From NCBI GenBank assembly GCA_026545765.1, contig CM048842.1, forward strand, positions 39,751,431 through 39,815,430: a DNA stretch of 64,000 nt. The letters run 5' to 3'. Below the pieces are notes generated by a model, which was not told where the DNA came from, searched no databases, and saw only the letters and a list, made by a program, of their open reading frames with translations. A program made the position numbers and the translations under genes. The first letter of the stretch is position 1. Every line of letters starts with the position of its first letter. This stretch comes from Plantago major. Lineage: Eukaryota > Streptophyta > Magnoliopsida > Lamiales > Plantaginaceae. Below, one piece after another: positions 34,708-46,639 of this stretch.

Positions 34708-36470
34708 TGATGTGCACTCAAAGATTTCATTTTTTATTATAGAACGTGTAATCCCTAAATACAATCAAGATTAAATTTATAAGTCGGAAGTCCTCAAATC
34801 CACAGTTTATAGCGGAAAGTTAACTCGGGATGTCGTTCTCCACGGACACTTAGCATAGGAACAAGCAAATAACCTTTGTAAATTGTATGCAGAAAAGTAT
34901 ACAGATTGATGGCAGACAGATTAATTAAATCACAATAAATCCTAATTGCTTTAATGTATTTGATGGTGTGAAGCGTAAAGGATTCCCGACCTCCCTCTGC
35001 TATGCTACTCCCAACTACTTAGAATCAAACAACGTACTGGTCGTCTACAGGCAGCAAAGAAACATGCCAAAAAGATTAAGTCGTAGTTAATCCAGACACC
35101 TTCACTTACCAACAATGTGTTGTGTCACTCAACACAATATCTCGTCACATTTTCAGACAAACAACACAAGATAATGTATAATACATTACCAAGTTGTAGT
35201 CAGTAAGGATTTCCCACTAAAGAGTCGAACGAATAAAGAACAAGCACTAATTACGTTTTAAAACTAATTCATTAATATATCACGGTATATAAAGAAGTAG
35301 CAAAAGCAGAGTTACGGCGGTTCGCCTTTACAAAAGAAAATTAGCTACTCATAGTGTCCTTCTAAACACTGACATCGAAATCATCAAGAGTAACATAGGA
35401 AGAAATCGAATCCAGTAAAGAAGATGAAATCGAAACTAGGAAAGAAGAAAAGGAAAGGAAAAGCTTAATCTTTGATGTCTTCGTGCAGTTGCTAGGGTTT
35501 CCTCCCTGTTCTTCGATCCCTTATGCTTGAAGATGTCAATCCTGTGTTACAGTAGGGTTGGGGTTTCACTTCCCCAATGACTGGTTCTCTCTCAAGAGAG
35601 CTACTTTTGGGGTTTCGCTTCCTCAAGGACTGGTTCTCTCTCAGGAGAGCTGCTTTGTGAGCGGTGTAGAATTATGAGACCCCTGAGGTCTTATTCATAG
35701 TTGAATTTTCATGCTCTGGATATCCTTGTCCATCAAGAAAAGCTAAAAGGCGGGTTGAGGACTAACGGACCGTAAAAAGGCTGTCTGGCCCAAGTGTTAG
35801 CTATTCCGCCTTCTGGGCTGATTTCGGATCTCTAAACTTTGTTTTCTTGGATAGTGTAAAGAAGCAAAGTTTTAAAATTTTCAATAATCTTTCCATCCAT
35901 AGTTGATGAGCTTCAATCAGACTTCTAGAACTCCGTGTACAGCCAAAACAGTGCCCCTTGGTCGATTTCTCCAAGATTATGTATACAAGTTTTCTTCGTT
36001 CTTTGATTTGGAGCCTCGTAAATTCGTTATCTTGTAAAGTGTCCTTCTTCAGCATTTCTCGGGAATTCGAAATCTTCGCAACAGTTGGTGGCACGACCTC
36101 ATCGGACTTCTCTAGCTCCAAGTAGAATTTTCATGCTTCCTTACTTTTCCTCGGTTTTGCACTTTCGAACATGTCTTCTACAAAGTTGTAGCATCTCCAA
36201 TTACACTTGCGCTGCTTGGTCGTATGACATGTTTTGACTCCTCAAACTTTGTGCAACGGCGAATCCGGCGTATTTGCTTAACATTCTCGATTTCGCACAA
36301 TTATGTCGTTTTGGTGCCTGAAATCGTGTAATTCCTCAAAAATGCTATCATGACCTACAGAAAACACGCGAAGTTGGTAATTGACCATAAAACGATACAA
36401 ATATTGCATCTAAGGTAAAAAAAACAAGGGTCTAAATTCATGCTATATCGCACATTTCATTGTCACATCA
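34708..36470 (-). repeat. 5' LTR of element B
   Basis: 1763 bp, TGATGTGCACTCAAAG to TCACATCA. It is longer than the LTRs of A through a 49-bp tandem duplication (35558-35655) and an extra segment at about 35750-36120. The TATA-equivalent reads TATGAATA and looks weakened. Confidence 0.85.
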
Positions 36471-36475
36471 TTGAC

Positions 36476-36580
36476 CAGATTTGCTTTGTCTCCTATCATG
36501 TGCTTCCCACATCCACTATCAAAATGCCACGTTGGATTCTTCATTAGAGTGTTCTGCACAAAACAGGAAACATGGCGTTA
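36476..36580 (-). pseudogene. Copia protease active-site region
   Basis: The minus strand encodes NPTWHFDSGCGKHMIGDK, the D-S-G active-site motif of copia aspartic protease. Element B is inserted immediately downstream, and the frame picks up again at 28909. Confidence 0.8.
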
Positions 36581-36955
36581 GGTTCTCATTCCAACAATGG
36601 AACCATCTAGACTAAAGTATCTCCCAGTAGGAATCCATTTTTTAATGAATCTCTTAGGAGTTTGCTTTTGTTTAGCAGGAACATAAGGAGGTATTCTAGG
36701 TAAATGACTAGTATCAATTTTATCAAGAACTATTTTCCTTCTAGGTGTGTTCCAAGGTTCTCCTCGTCGTGCTCTCAGATACCTGTCAGGTTGCTGAGTC
36801 TGCTTTTTAGCGAAATGAGCTTTCCTATTCAGATTTCTTTTACCCTAGGCATTCAGATTGCTTGTGGTTTGATCTTTCTTCCACTTCTGATGATTGTTGT
36901 GAGCAACCCTAGCTTTAATCCATCGTTCTTGCTCTAGTTTGTACTCATAAGAAAG

Positions 36956-38735
36956 TTATTTCCCGATGGCTTTGTAGCCAATGCTATTTCGAGCACGAGG
37001 TGCCGACTGAGATCTCCTCTCAGCTGCCTTACTAGTCTCTGGGTCATCTTTCTTTCCAGAAAAGGTGACATTAGAGAATTTGCCAGCTCCAGCAATCTTC
37101 CCTTTCTTAGAGACATAGCATTGTGGATTATTACACTTCTCAGTGTGGTGTTCCTTTTTCAGATCTTTCCCATCATATTTCTTTGCGACTTGTTTTTCTC
37201 TTAAAGGTTTAGTTGCAACTGCCTTTCCTTTGTCAGCAACCTTAGATTTCTGACCGATGCTATTGGTTGTTTGGGAATCACCTTGCTGACCTTTAACAAA
37301 TGTCATTCTTTCATCATTCTTTTCCAGAATGATAGAACTATTTGTTTGAGTGTCTAGCCCAAGTCCTCCTTTCTCTGAGGCATCTCTTAAGTAAGAGTGT
37401 AACTCAGTTAGAGTGTCACAAGCTTTAGCATAGGACTGAAATGAAACTTTCTTTTCTTTGATTTCAGTATTCTCAATGAGAATTTTATCAAAGTTCCTTT
37501 GAAGTTCCTCCATTTCTTCCTTGTGCTTTTTAGTAGTCTCAACTATCTGAGCTTTCAGGATTGCGCTCTCAGCATCCTTTGATTCAGATACCTTGTGCAT
37601 TTGTACACACTCCTTTTCAAGAGTTTTCTTTTCCTCTTCGAGAATCTTGGTTCTAGCTTGGACAACCATGAATTCTATCTCATAAAGATCAAGCTCATTT
37701 CTGAGGTGTTCTAGATCTTTGATTCCTTCCTCATCACTCCCATAATTTACAAATCGAGAAATAGTGATTACCTCATCTACCATTAAGCATGGCCCGATGT
37801 TGGAGCAATCTGGATACACCTCCTCAGCAACTCCACACATTTCTTTATTCTTTTGACCGAAGTCAACCAATTCATGAGTTATGCCACACAACTCTGGTGA
37901 AGGTAGTTTGGAATCATCTGGGTCCTCGTCCTCAGACTCAGAGTCAAGATCAAGAGCATCCAGTTGAATTCGGATCTTTTTCCTTTCCTCTGTGAGCATA
38001 GCTCTCTGGCCTCTCTTGAAATTTCTTCTATCTTTCTTGTCACCTGTCTTTAGCTTGTTGTAAGCTGGGCAGTCTCTTTTGAAGTGACTAGGCTTCTGAC
38101 AATAAAAACATGTCATTTCCAATTTCTGCTACGTTAGTACTTGATGCTTGCTAAGTAGGCTTAGTCAATTGCATACTTTTGTACTGGTGATAGTTGGGAC
38201 CTAGATGCTTTTTCAGCTTCTCTTTGGTCCTTCTTGTTTCAATTTCATAACTGACGTATTTTCTCATATGCTTTACAGCAAGAGAATTTTCCTCAGTCAC
38301 CTCTTTGGTATCATTCTTTTCCGAAGTACCTTGAGTTATGAGAGCAACATTCTGCGATGTTTCAGCAATCATATGTCCTCTTTGCTTTGTCTCATAATTG
38401 ACAGTTGCCAAGTGTGAGAAAACCTCCACTGGTGTGATGTTGGGCATTCCTTGATTGAAATAGAAGTACTGAGTATGTTCTCAGTTTTGATTTATGCTTC
38501 TCACGATAGTCTTAACTTTTTCTGAGTTAGAGTATCTTTCACTTTCACCAAGTGCAGCTATTTCACTCATCAGTGTTGTAAACCTGAAATCATGTTCTTC
38601 AAGCGCTAGGTGTCTCAGTAGGACCTTGTTTGAAGTTTTGGAATTTGAGCTTCAAAACTTCAAACTTGTTTTCCTTGGTTTTCTCAGTGACCAGGCTTCT
38701 TTCGCCGTTTTAGCACCCCACAGTTTACATTATAT
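36956..38735 (-). pseudogene. Copia gag (UBN2-type domain, zinc knuckle, coiled coil)
   Basis: From about 38735 the minus strand shows the end of the UBN2/gag domain (CKLWGAKTAKEAWSL, FTTLMSEIAALGESERYSN) with frame breaks, then a segment to 38151. The long frame 38122-36956 (388 codons) begins with the knuckle CFYCQKPSHFKRDC (CX2CX4HX4C), continues through an acidic and a long Glu/Lys-rich likely coiled-coil region, and ends in a basic segment leading to the protease. This large Gag is as expected for a Sirevirus. The N-terminal half and the 5' LTR are missing at 38736. Confidence 0.8.
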
Positions 38736-39223
38736 GTGATCTAGAGTAGAAGCATGTGTTAGTTATTTGCAACCAACACTGGCAAAACAAAGAAAACTGG
38801 AAGATGCAGCAGAAGGCCAGGGAAACGACAAAGGAGGGGTCGCAAAAGGTGGAGAAAATCAGTGGCGAAAATAGACAGGTTTCGAGTGTTAGAACTGTAC
38901 AGGGAAAATGAACAAAAAATCTGGTGTGCAATGGAAGGGACCAGATATTTGCACCGGAAAAGGCTTCTATCAATTGGGCAAAAAATAGTTTGATTTGTGG
39001 AACGAAGAAAGAGATGCAGGTGGATGAAATCCTAAAGTTTATTCGATAAAAAGGTTTTTGCAAAACAAAAGTGAGTAAACTTTCAACAGACTGCTAGACA
39101 CTGGTGTTAAGTTCTGAAACAAAAGAGGAGAACAGTAAACTGCTAGAGGCTGATGAAGACTGGAAAAATATATGCTTTGGTTTTTTACGAAGCTAGGAAG
39201 AAAATGATAGAAATGGCAGGAGA

Positions 39224-40009
39224 TTGATTTGGAAAGGAGTGTACGGGGATCCACTGCATGCATGGAGTGACCAAATCTTCAGAAGGAATGGAAACAAAAT
39301 CGGAAAAGTAGTTCAGATTGAGGAGGATACTTCCCTGAAGAAAAAATTGGAAAAGGGAAGAATATTGCCTGATAATCCAATTTTCGAGTTAATTCGAAGG
39401 AAAATGAAATTCCATATTTGGAACAAAACGTTTGAGATTAATGTAGTGGAAAAATGTGGTTGCGGCCCCAAGGAGGCAAAAGAGGAAGATCACGAGTTTG
39501 CAGGTTGGCCGGACGGTGAGGATTCCGGATCAGAGATACACGATTCTGATGAAGAAGATGGAGAGTCAGTTTGGAGAGATTTCAACATTAATGATGGGAA
39601 TTTAGAGTTGGCGGCTCAAGAAGAGTTAGAAGTAAGCAAATGAAAACGAGAGATTTTCGAGTGTCAAGGGAACCAAATTTTAGGGGACAAACTCCAAGAC
39701 TCAAAGAATGGAGGTTTAAATGAAGAGGAAATTGAAAAGGTCATCCTGGATTGTTTTGGAAAAGACAATGGTGAAGAAGGGAAGGAAGGGTTAATGAGTC
39801 AGGGAGAACCAAATCTAAATTTGGAAAGTCAGACTGGATTTGACAAAACATTTGGATCTACAATTGGGCTAGACATAGCAGAGAGGTGGCAAGTACTAGA
39901 GATAAATGTTGGGCCAGATTTCACAAAATGGGAGGCCAGAGATAGGGTGGTAAATGTGTTCAAAGAGTACAGTGGTTTTGGAGAAGACAAGGTCGATCAA
40001 CGAAGATAA
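39224..40009 (+). pseudogene. ORF1 remnant of the plus-strand LINE
   Basis: The frame 39224-39643 has WKGVYGDPLHAWSDQIFRRNGNKIG, typical of the DUF4283-linked domain of plant LINE ORF1, then Cys-rich and very acidic stretches. A second fragment at 39794-40009 follows after a break. ORF1 proteins bind LINE RNA. The N-terminal half is missing and the gene is broken. Confidence 0.65.
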
Positions 40010-40011
40010 TT

Positions 40012-42682
40012 TGCTTTAATGTGAGAGGTTTGGGAGGAAGGGTAAAAAAGATAGCAATTAGGGAACTGGTAGAGAAGGAGAAGGTGGATTTTATCTGTGT
40101 TCAAGAAACAAAATTAGATAGATTAGATGAGAGGCTGGCTTTTATGCTTTGGGGTAACAAAGATTGCGATTGGGTGCTTAGTGGACTGGAAGGAGCGTCT
40201 GGAGGTTTGTGTTGCGTATTGGATAAATCAGTTTTTCAGATATCGAAATTGTGGGGTGAAAAGGGAGTGCTGGGCATTTCGGGAAAATGGAAAGGGATCC
40301 ATGTTAGGGGTGTTCATTTCGGTAACGGTATACCGAACCGAAAACCGAAATCATATAAATATGTAAACCGAAAACCGAACTGAATTTAATTTTCGGTTCG
40401 GTATCATACCGAAAATTTCGGTAACGGTTCGGTAAAAACTGAAAAAACCGAAAAATAATGTGAAAATAAAAAAAGTGATAAAATTAACCTTAATGCTTGG
40501 AAATATATTGGATACATTTATATCACAATTCATTATATAGTATTGTAGTATCATTTAACCAATTTTAATACATTATGACAAGAACTAAGGCTATGTTATT
40601 GATAAATAAGCAATTTTCATATTCTGCCTAATGGAGAAATGGGGAAAGATTTTACCATTTCTTTTATCTACAAACTATAGAAATTAATACAAAGGAAACT
40701 AAGCTTACTTCTATGTATTTGACGACGAAATATGCGATTGAAACTAACATGAAATGGAAATAATGGAAAGAAATGTAGAATTTCGGTTTTTCGGTACGGT
40801 TTCGGTAATTTTCGGTATTGTACCGAAAATTACCGAAAACTGATTTGCTAAAAAATAGTGAACCGAAAACCGAACCCTTTATTTTTTGTTCGGTTTCGGT
40901 TCGGTTTTTCGGTATTTTTTAATACCCCTAATCCATGTTGACATAGTGAACATTTATGCATCTTGTAGCGCAAAAGGAAAAAGGCTGATTTGGGCATGTT
41001 TGGAGGAAAAGATGAGAGGACGGGAAAGCGAGAGGTTGTGCATCTGCGGTGACTTCAATGTTATCCTAAATGAGGAGGAAAGAAAGGGTATTGGCAAAAA
41101 CGGGAGAGGAAGAGAAATGAGGTAATTTAATGACTTCATTAACAAGATGAATTTAGTTGACCTTCCGCTAGAGAGGAGAAAGTTCACGTGGTATCGGGGA
41201 AATGGGTCTAGCGGAAGTCGGCTGGATAGATTTATGTTGACAAGTGAATGGGTAGCGTCTTGGCCTGACTTTGGTTTGAAGAGAAAAGTTTCGGATCACG
41301 TTGCAATTCTTCTCAAGGAGGATGCCAAGGATTGAGGCCCAAAACCGTTTAAGTTCATGAATTTGTGTATTAAAGATAAAAGTTTTAAGGAGTTGGTAGA
41401 ACGGGAGTGGAAAAGCTACAAAATTCAAGCTTGGAGTGGCTATGTCCTCAAGTAAAAATTGAAGAGGCTTAAACGAAGATTAGAGAATGGCAAACTCTGA
41501 ATTTTGGAAATCGAAATAGTAGAATTGAAGAAAAATCCGATCTGGTGGATGTTTTGGACAGGAAATCAGAACTGACATCCTTGTCGGAGGAAGAACTGCA
41601 GGAGCGATACTCTAATTGGAGAGAATTGGGCAGATTGCTGGAAATTAAAGACAACACTCGATATCAATAGGCAAGAGTTAAGTGGATCAAAGAAGGTGAT
41701 GCTAACTCCACGCAATAGAGGAATAAGGGGTCTACGTTTCAGCGGAAAATGGAACGAAGGAGTCCAAGAAGTCAAAGAGGAGGCTATGCAGTATTTTGCG
41801 GAACGTTCTGCGGAGGTCGAAGGGTTTAGGGGATTACTACCTGAAATTTTGAAATGAAAAACAGTAAGTTTGAGGGCAAAGAAGGAATTGGAAAGAAAAT
41901 TTGAGGGAGAAGAAATTAAGTTGGCACTTTGGGCTTGTGGGTTGGATAAAAGCCCGGGGCCGGATTGTTTCAATTTCTATTTCTTCCGGGAGTTTTGGGG
42001 TTTAGTGAAAGAAGACCTTATCGCCGTCTTTGAGGAGTTTTTAAGCAATTCCAAGCTAGTGTGTGGTCTAAATTCCTCGTTTATCACTCTCATTCCTAAG
42101 TGTGAAAATCCTCAAGCCATTGAAGACTATCGGCCAATCTCTCAAATTTGAAGTGTTTACAAAGTGTTGGCAAAGGTTCTCGCAAGAAGAATTTCAAGGG
42201 TATTGGAAGAAGTTATATCCTTGAATCAATCGGCATTTATTGGAGGTAGAAATATTCTTGATGGTGTGGTGGTAGTCAATGATATAGTGGATGAAGCAAG
42301 GAAAAAAAGAAAAAAAAATGTTCTTATTCAAGATAGATTTTGAGAAGGCCTACGACTTGGATGATTGGAAATTTCTCTTGGAAATGATGAGGATGCTTGG
42401 TTTTGGGGAGAAATGGGTTGGCTGGATATTGGAATGTATTTCTATGGCAGAGGCCTCTATTCTTATTAATGGCAGCCCTACAAGCCCATTTAAGATGGGG
42501 AGGGGCCTTCGACAAGGGGATCTGCTATCCCCTTTTCTCTTTCTCATTGTTGCAGAGGGTCTAAATAGGATAATGGGGGTAGCATGTAGCAATGTGTTGT
42601 TTTCACCATGGAAAGTTGGTAATAATGAAGTTAGCATTTCGCATCTCCAATATGTGGATGACACTATATTTTTTGGATAAGC
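40012..42682 (+). pseudogene. ORF2 of the plus-strand LINE, endonuclease and first half of RT
   Basis: It starts with CFNVRGLGGRVKK and FICVQETKLD (APE endonuclease N-terminal motifs). After the MITE, IVNIYAS, CICGDFNVIL, RLDRFM and VSDHVAIL follow. RT shows GLDKSPGPDCFNF, FITLIPKC, EDYRPIS, FKIDFEKAYD, GLRQGDLLSPFLF and QYVDDTIFFG. The usual LINE motif is FADD, and this copy has YVDD. Frame breaks at about 41335, 41840 and 42150 show decay. It is interrupted at 42682 by element D. Confidence 0.85.
40305..40930. mobile_element. hAT-type MITE
   Basis: 626 bp with terminal inverted repeats TAGGGGTGTTCATTTCGGT / TAGGGGTATTAAAAAATACC and an exact 8-bp duplication ATCCATGT (40297-40304 and 40931-40938), diagnostic of hAT. 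The ends are filled with ACCGAA/TTCGGT motifs in inverted arrangement. There is no coding capacity. Confidence 0.93.
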
Positions 42683-43419
42683 TGATGAGTCGATTTTACA
42701 TCGTCTCATTTGGTCTTTTTTTACCGTCTTATTGCTATTATCAAGTATAGTTTTTATGTGTTTTATTTGTATTTTGTTACGTTTTCATGTTTTGTGTATT
42801 TTGTAGGTATTTGGGTAAACCGCGCTAATTGATGGCAAAATGGTGTATTTTATATACATCTAGAGGATATGGAGTTCCAATGCCTCGTATGAATGCTAGA
42901 AGTGGAGCGGGAAGACCAGAATACCAAGAATTCGAGTCAAAAGGCGTAAAAGGGTAAATTGGTTCTTCCAGGAAGAATTGGCGATGCCAGTTCTTGGTAG
43001 CGACGCCTTGAGCTAGCGGCCCAAGAAGAATTCACCGCTTGATTTGCGTTTTTTTCCAGTTCGTTTAGAATTAGTTTCTTTTTTGGTACGAAAGAACTTG
43101 TCTTATTACTTCCCAAAAAAACAGTGTACGAACAATGAGGGGCTGACTAAAGCGAGTCCAAGCCCAAAACAAAGACTGAAAACTAAATTAATACTAATAT
43201 AGTCTCATGCAAGAAAACAAAATTAATCTAATCTAACTGGTGAATGAAGGCTGACCTTTCCATACGCATTTGAGTCGAATTGCCTTTAACTTAACTTGTA
43301 CAATATCCATGACAAAGACATCTCCTTTCTTTGAAAGATCCTAGCATTTCGTTCCATCCAAATATGATAAACGGTTTCTGCGATAAGTGCCCGAAAGATA
43401 CCGCTTTGGAGCTTTTTCC

Positions 43420-46400
43420 TCATGAGTGTATGCGCATCCATCTAATAAGATGGGTCCAATCCGCAAGCGGTGGGTGGGAGACACGCAGCCATTGTAATCC
43501 CCCTTTCATGATTGCATACGTAATAGGGCAGTTGAAAAAGAGATGATCCACCGACTCCATCTCATTGCAGAAAGAACAGTCCCCATCCGTATTTATACCA
43601 AAGAAAGCTAAACGATCCTTCGTTGCCAACCGATGATGTAAATCCAACCATAATATAAATCGCGCCTTTGGCCTAGCAGAGTTTCGTATCACTAAATCAC
43701 GCCAATCAACCTTAGGATGGCAGTCCCGGAACATGCAGTAAAGGCTAGGAACCGAACATCTGTCTGCCAGGAGTTGAGCTTGCCACTCAGGTTTGTCCTA
43801 TATAGAATCCCGGATCTTATATAAAGCTTTGATAATCGCCGAGCTACACATAGGCACCCTCCACACATCCATCTCTTGGTGTTTGATATAGTAGATATGA
43901 ACCCATCTAATCCAAAGCGTGTCGTCTTTGGTTTGAATTTTCCATAAGAGCTTGGAGAGTAATGCTTTGTTCCATTCCGACAAGGAGATGATATTTAATC
44001 CACCACAGCTTCGAGGAGAACACACTTGTTGCCATGAGACAAGTGCTTTTCTGTAGTTTCCATCCTTACCACTCCAGAGGAAACTACGACATATACGCTG
44101 GATGTGATCAAGAACCCTCTTAGGGATTGGGAAGACTTGCATCCAATACGTCGTGATAGATGTAATGACTCTCCGTATCAATTGCTCTCTGCCAGCATAG
44201 CTAAGAAGACGTGTAGACCAATGATTGATGCGTGTTAGGATTTTGTCCACCAGCGGTTGGTATTGTGCGGTTGTTAAAGATCTTTGGGAGAGTGGAACAC
44301 CCAAATACCGGATAGGCAGGCAGCCCGCCGTGAAGCCAGTTGCCGCAAGTATTAGCATGCGGCTCTCCTGATTAAGCCCTCCGCAGAAAACCTTTGTTTT
44401 TGTAATACTAGCCCGTAGTCCAGTAGCACCCGAGAAGTGTTGAAATTGAGCCATCAAGAGCTGGACCGACTTCAAATCTCCCCTCATAAAAAGCATTATA
44501 TCATCCGCAAAACAAAGATTGGTAATGTGAAGTCTTTCGCACTTCGGGTGGAAGTTAAAATCCGGCATAGATTTTAACTTTTGCAGGCATCGATGTAAGT
44601 ATTCCATAATAAACACAAAAAGAAAAGGGGAGAGAGGATCACCCTGACGTAAACCTCTGTGTGCACGAAGGAGTTTAGACGGCATCCCATTAATAAGATA
44701 TTTATAAGATACCGTAGAAACCAAACATATAACCCATCGCATAAATTGAGCAGGCACACCCAATTCTTTCATAATTGTCTCAAGGGCACCCCATTCCACT
44801 GTGTCATAAGCATTCTTAATATCCATTTGTATCATACAACGTGGTGAGATCCCTTTGCGATTATAGCCCCTTACTAGTTCCTGCGCAAGGAGGATGTTAT
44901 CATGTATCACTTTGCCGGGAACGAAGGCAGATTGACTATCATCAATGACCGAATTCATAACCGGCCCCAGTCGCGCAGTAAGAATCTTCGATATGATTTT
45001 ATAGATCGTGGTGCAACAAGCAATAGGCCTCATATCTCGAACTCGACATGCTTCCGGTGTTTTTGGGATCAAGGTGACCAAAGTGCAGTTAAGGGCCGGG
45101 TACATCTCAGCTGTATCAAAGAAGTTAAAAACCGCTGCATATACATCCTGTTTAATAGAATGCCAAGCTCGCTTGAAAAAGAAAGCATTGTACCCATCAA
45201 TTTCTGGAGCCTTGAGATCTCCCATATCTTTTAGTGCAGCATCAATCTCTTCGCATGTTACGGGCCGGATCAGCAAACTCCTATACGTATGGCAGAGTCG
45301 TTTCCCAGATCGTAGTATATCAATATCAATCCCTTCTCTATTGGCTGCGGTCTGCCCCACTAAATTAGAGTAAAAATCCAAGATTTCATCCTCAAATTCC
45401 TCATCTCGCAGCAAGACAAGGCCATCCTCATTTACTAGCCTCTGAATCCCAACCCGACGGTTCCGTTCTTTGAGTTGTGCATGAAAGAAAGACGTATTAC
45501 CATCCCCAAGTTGGATCCAATCAATTTTCGATTTTTTACGCAGGATGTGTTCATCAATCTCTAACCACATCTCAAGGTTTGTAGTTTCAGCCTTCACCTG
45601 ATGAATTAGTGCAGAATCGAACCTGTTGAGTCGAAGTGACTCTTGCTTCTGCTGAAGCTGGTCACGCATTTGCTGCACCAATTTTGCAGAGCCACGGATC
45701 TTCTTCTGTAACCTCTTTATAGCCAGTCGGAGTCGCTTAAGCTTAGACCACAGTTGAAACTGTGCATCAACCGGTCCAGGTTGCCTCCACGAATGAGCAA
45801 CCACTTCATTAAACTCCCCCAGATGAGCTGTATAATTTATGAATCTGAAATGTGAAATCCGGCTCCGAAAATTCAAAATATTCGTGAAGCGTAAAGGGGA
45901 ATGATCAGAAAGTCCCGGCTCTAACACCTCAATCTCCACGTTTGGATTGGCTTGGAGCCAAGCAACATTACCCAGAGCTCTATCTATGCGCGAATATATG
46001 GTGTCGTGAGTATGTTTATTCGACCATGTAAATCGTTCTCCTGTCATATGAACCTCAAAAAAACCCACCTCTTCCATCATATCAACAAGGTCTCTGAATT
46101 CATGCTCCGTCATAGGGTTTCCACCAATCCGATCCTCACACGTGAGAACATTATTAAAATCCCCTACACAAATCCACTGCTCACTTATACCCAAAGCCAA
46201 TGTTCGAATATCTTACCACAACCGCAATCTATCCTGCAAGTGATTATGTGCGTAAATGAAAGTGACAAAACCCCTGTCAACACCATCCGAGTCAATCCAA
46301 CGGCAATGAATTAACTGATCAGTGCATCTTATGAAATCAACCCTAACCCGGTTGGGGTCCCATAGAATCCAGATCCGCCCCAAAACATGCGAAGAATAGT

Positions 46401-46572
46401 TATCCCAGAAGTTCCATCTGTTACCCAGACGCTTTCTAAATCTCTCCATATTTTCTTGTTTAATTCGTGTTTCCAGTAGGCCTGCTATACTAACATTCCA
46501 CTCCAGGAGACGGGAGCCAATCTCCTTATGCTTAGCGACCTTATTGAGCCCCCGAACATTCCAGGCCAACAT
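43420..46572 (-). pseudogene. ORF2 of minus-strand LINE: endonuclease, RT, zf-RVT (two stops)
   Basis: One phase from 46572 to 43420, interrupted only by a TAA near 46210 and a TAG near 43798. The endonuclease shows LAWNVRGLNK, GLLETRIK, CVGDFNNVL, RIDRALGN and LSDHSPLRF. RT shows KAPEIDGYNAFFFKRAW, TLVTLIPKT, MRPIACC, QSAFVPGK, IQMDIKNAYDTVEW, GLRQGDPLSPFLF and the active site CFADDIMLF. The end is the zf-RVT region with FILWLDLHHRLATKDRL and C-x2-C...H-x4-C (CSFCNEMESVDHLFFNC). It would nick target DNA and prime reverse transcription there. An 800-codon stretch (46200-43798) is fully open, which indicates a young copy. Confidence 0.93.
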
Positions 46573-46639
46573 ATATCGTGGTTTTGGTCCTCACCAGAAC
46601 CAGACCCAAGTTCCAATGAGGCAAAACCGTTCTGAGTAG

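Larger units (their letters stand above)
28915..36470 (-). mobile_element. Athila-like gypsy element B, non-autonomous
   Basis: Flanked by the duplication TTGAC (28910-28914 and 36471-36475). The right (5') LTR is 34708-36470. The left (3') LTR keeps only 28915 to about 29685 and is fused to internal sequence by a deletion. A tRNA-Asp-type primer site, TA microsatellite, gag remnants and the long untranslated region are as in element A. Protease, RT and integrase are not seen. It is inserted just after the active-site region of the copia protease. Confidence 0.85.

Noticed and set aside
38725..39263. Minus-strand hydrophobic frames opposite the LINE 5' region
   Set aside because: Phe/Ser/Leu-rich frames are the complement of an AG-rich LINE leader. 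No domain is present.
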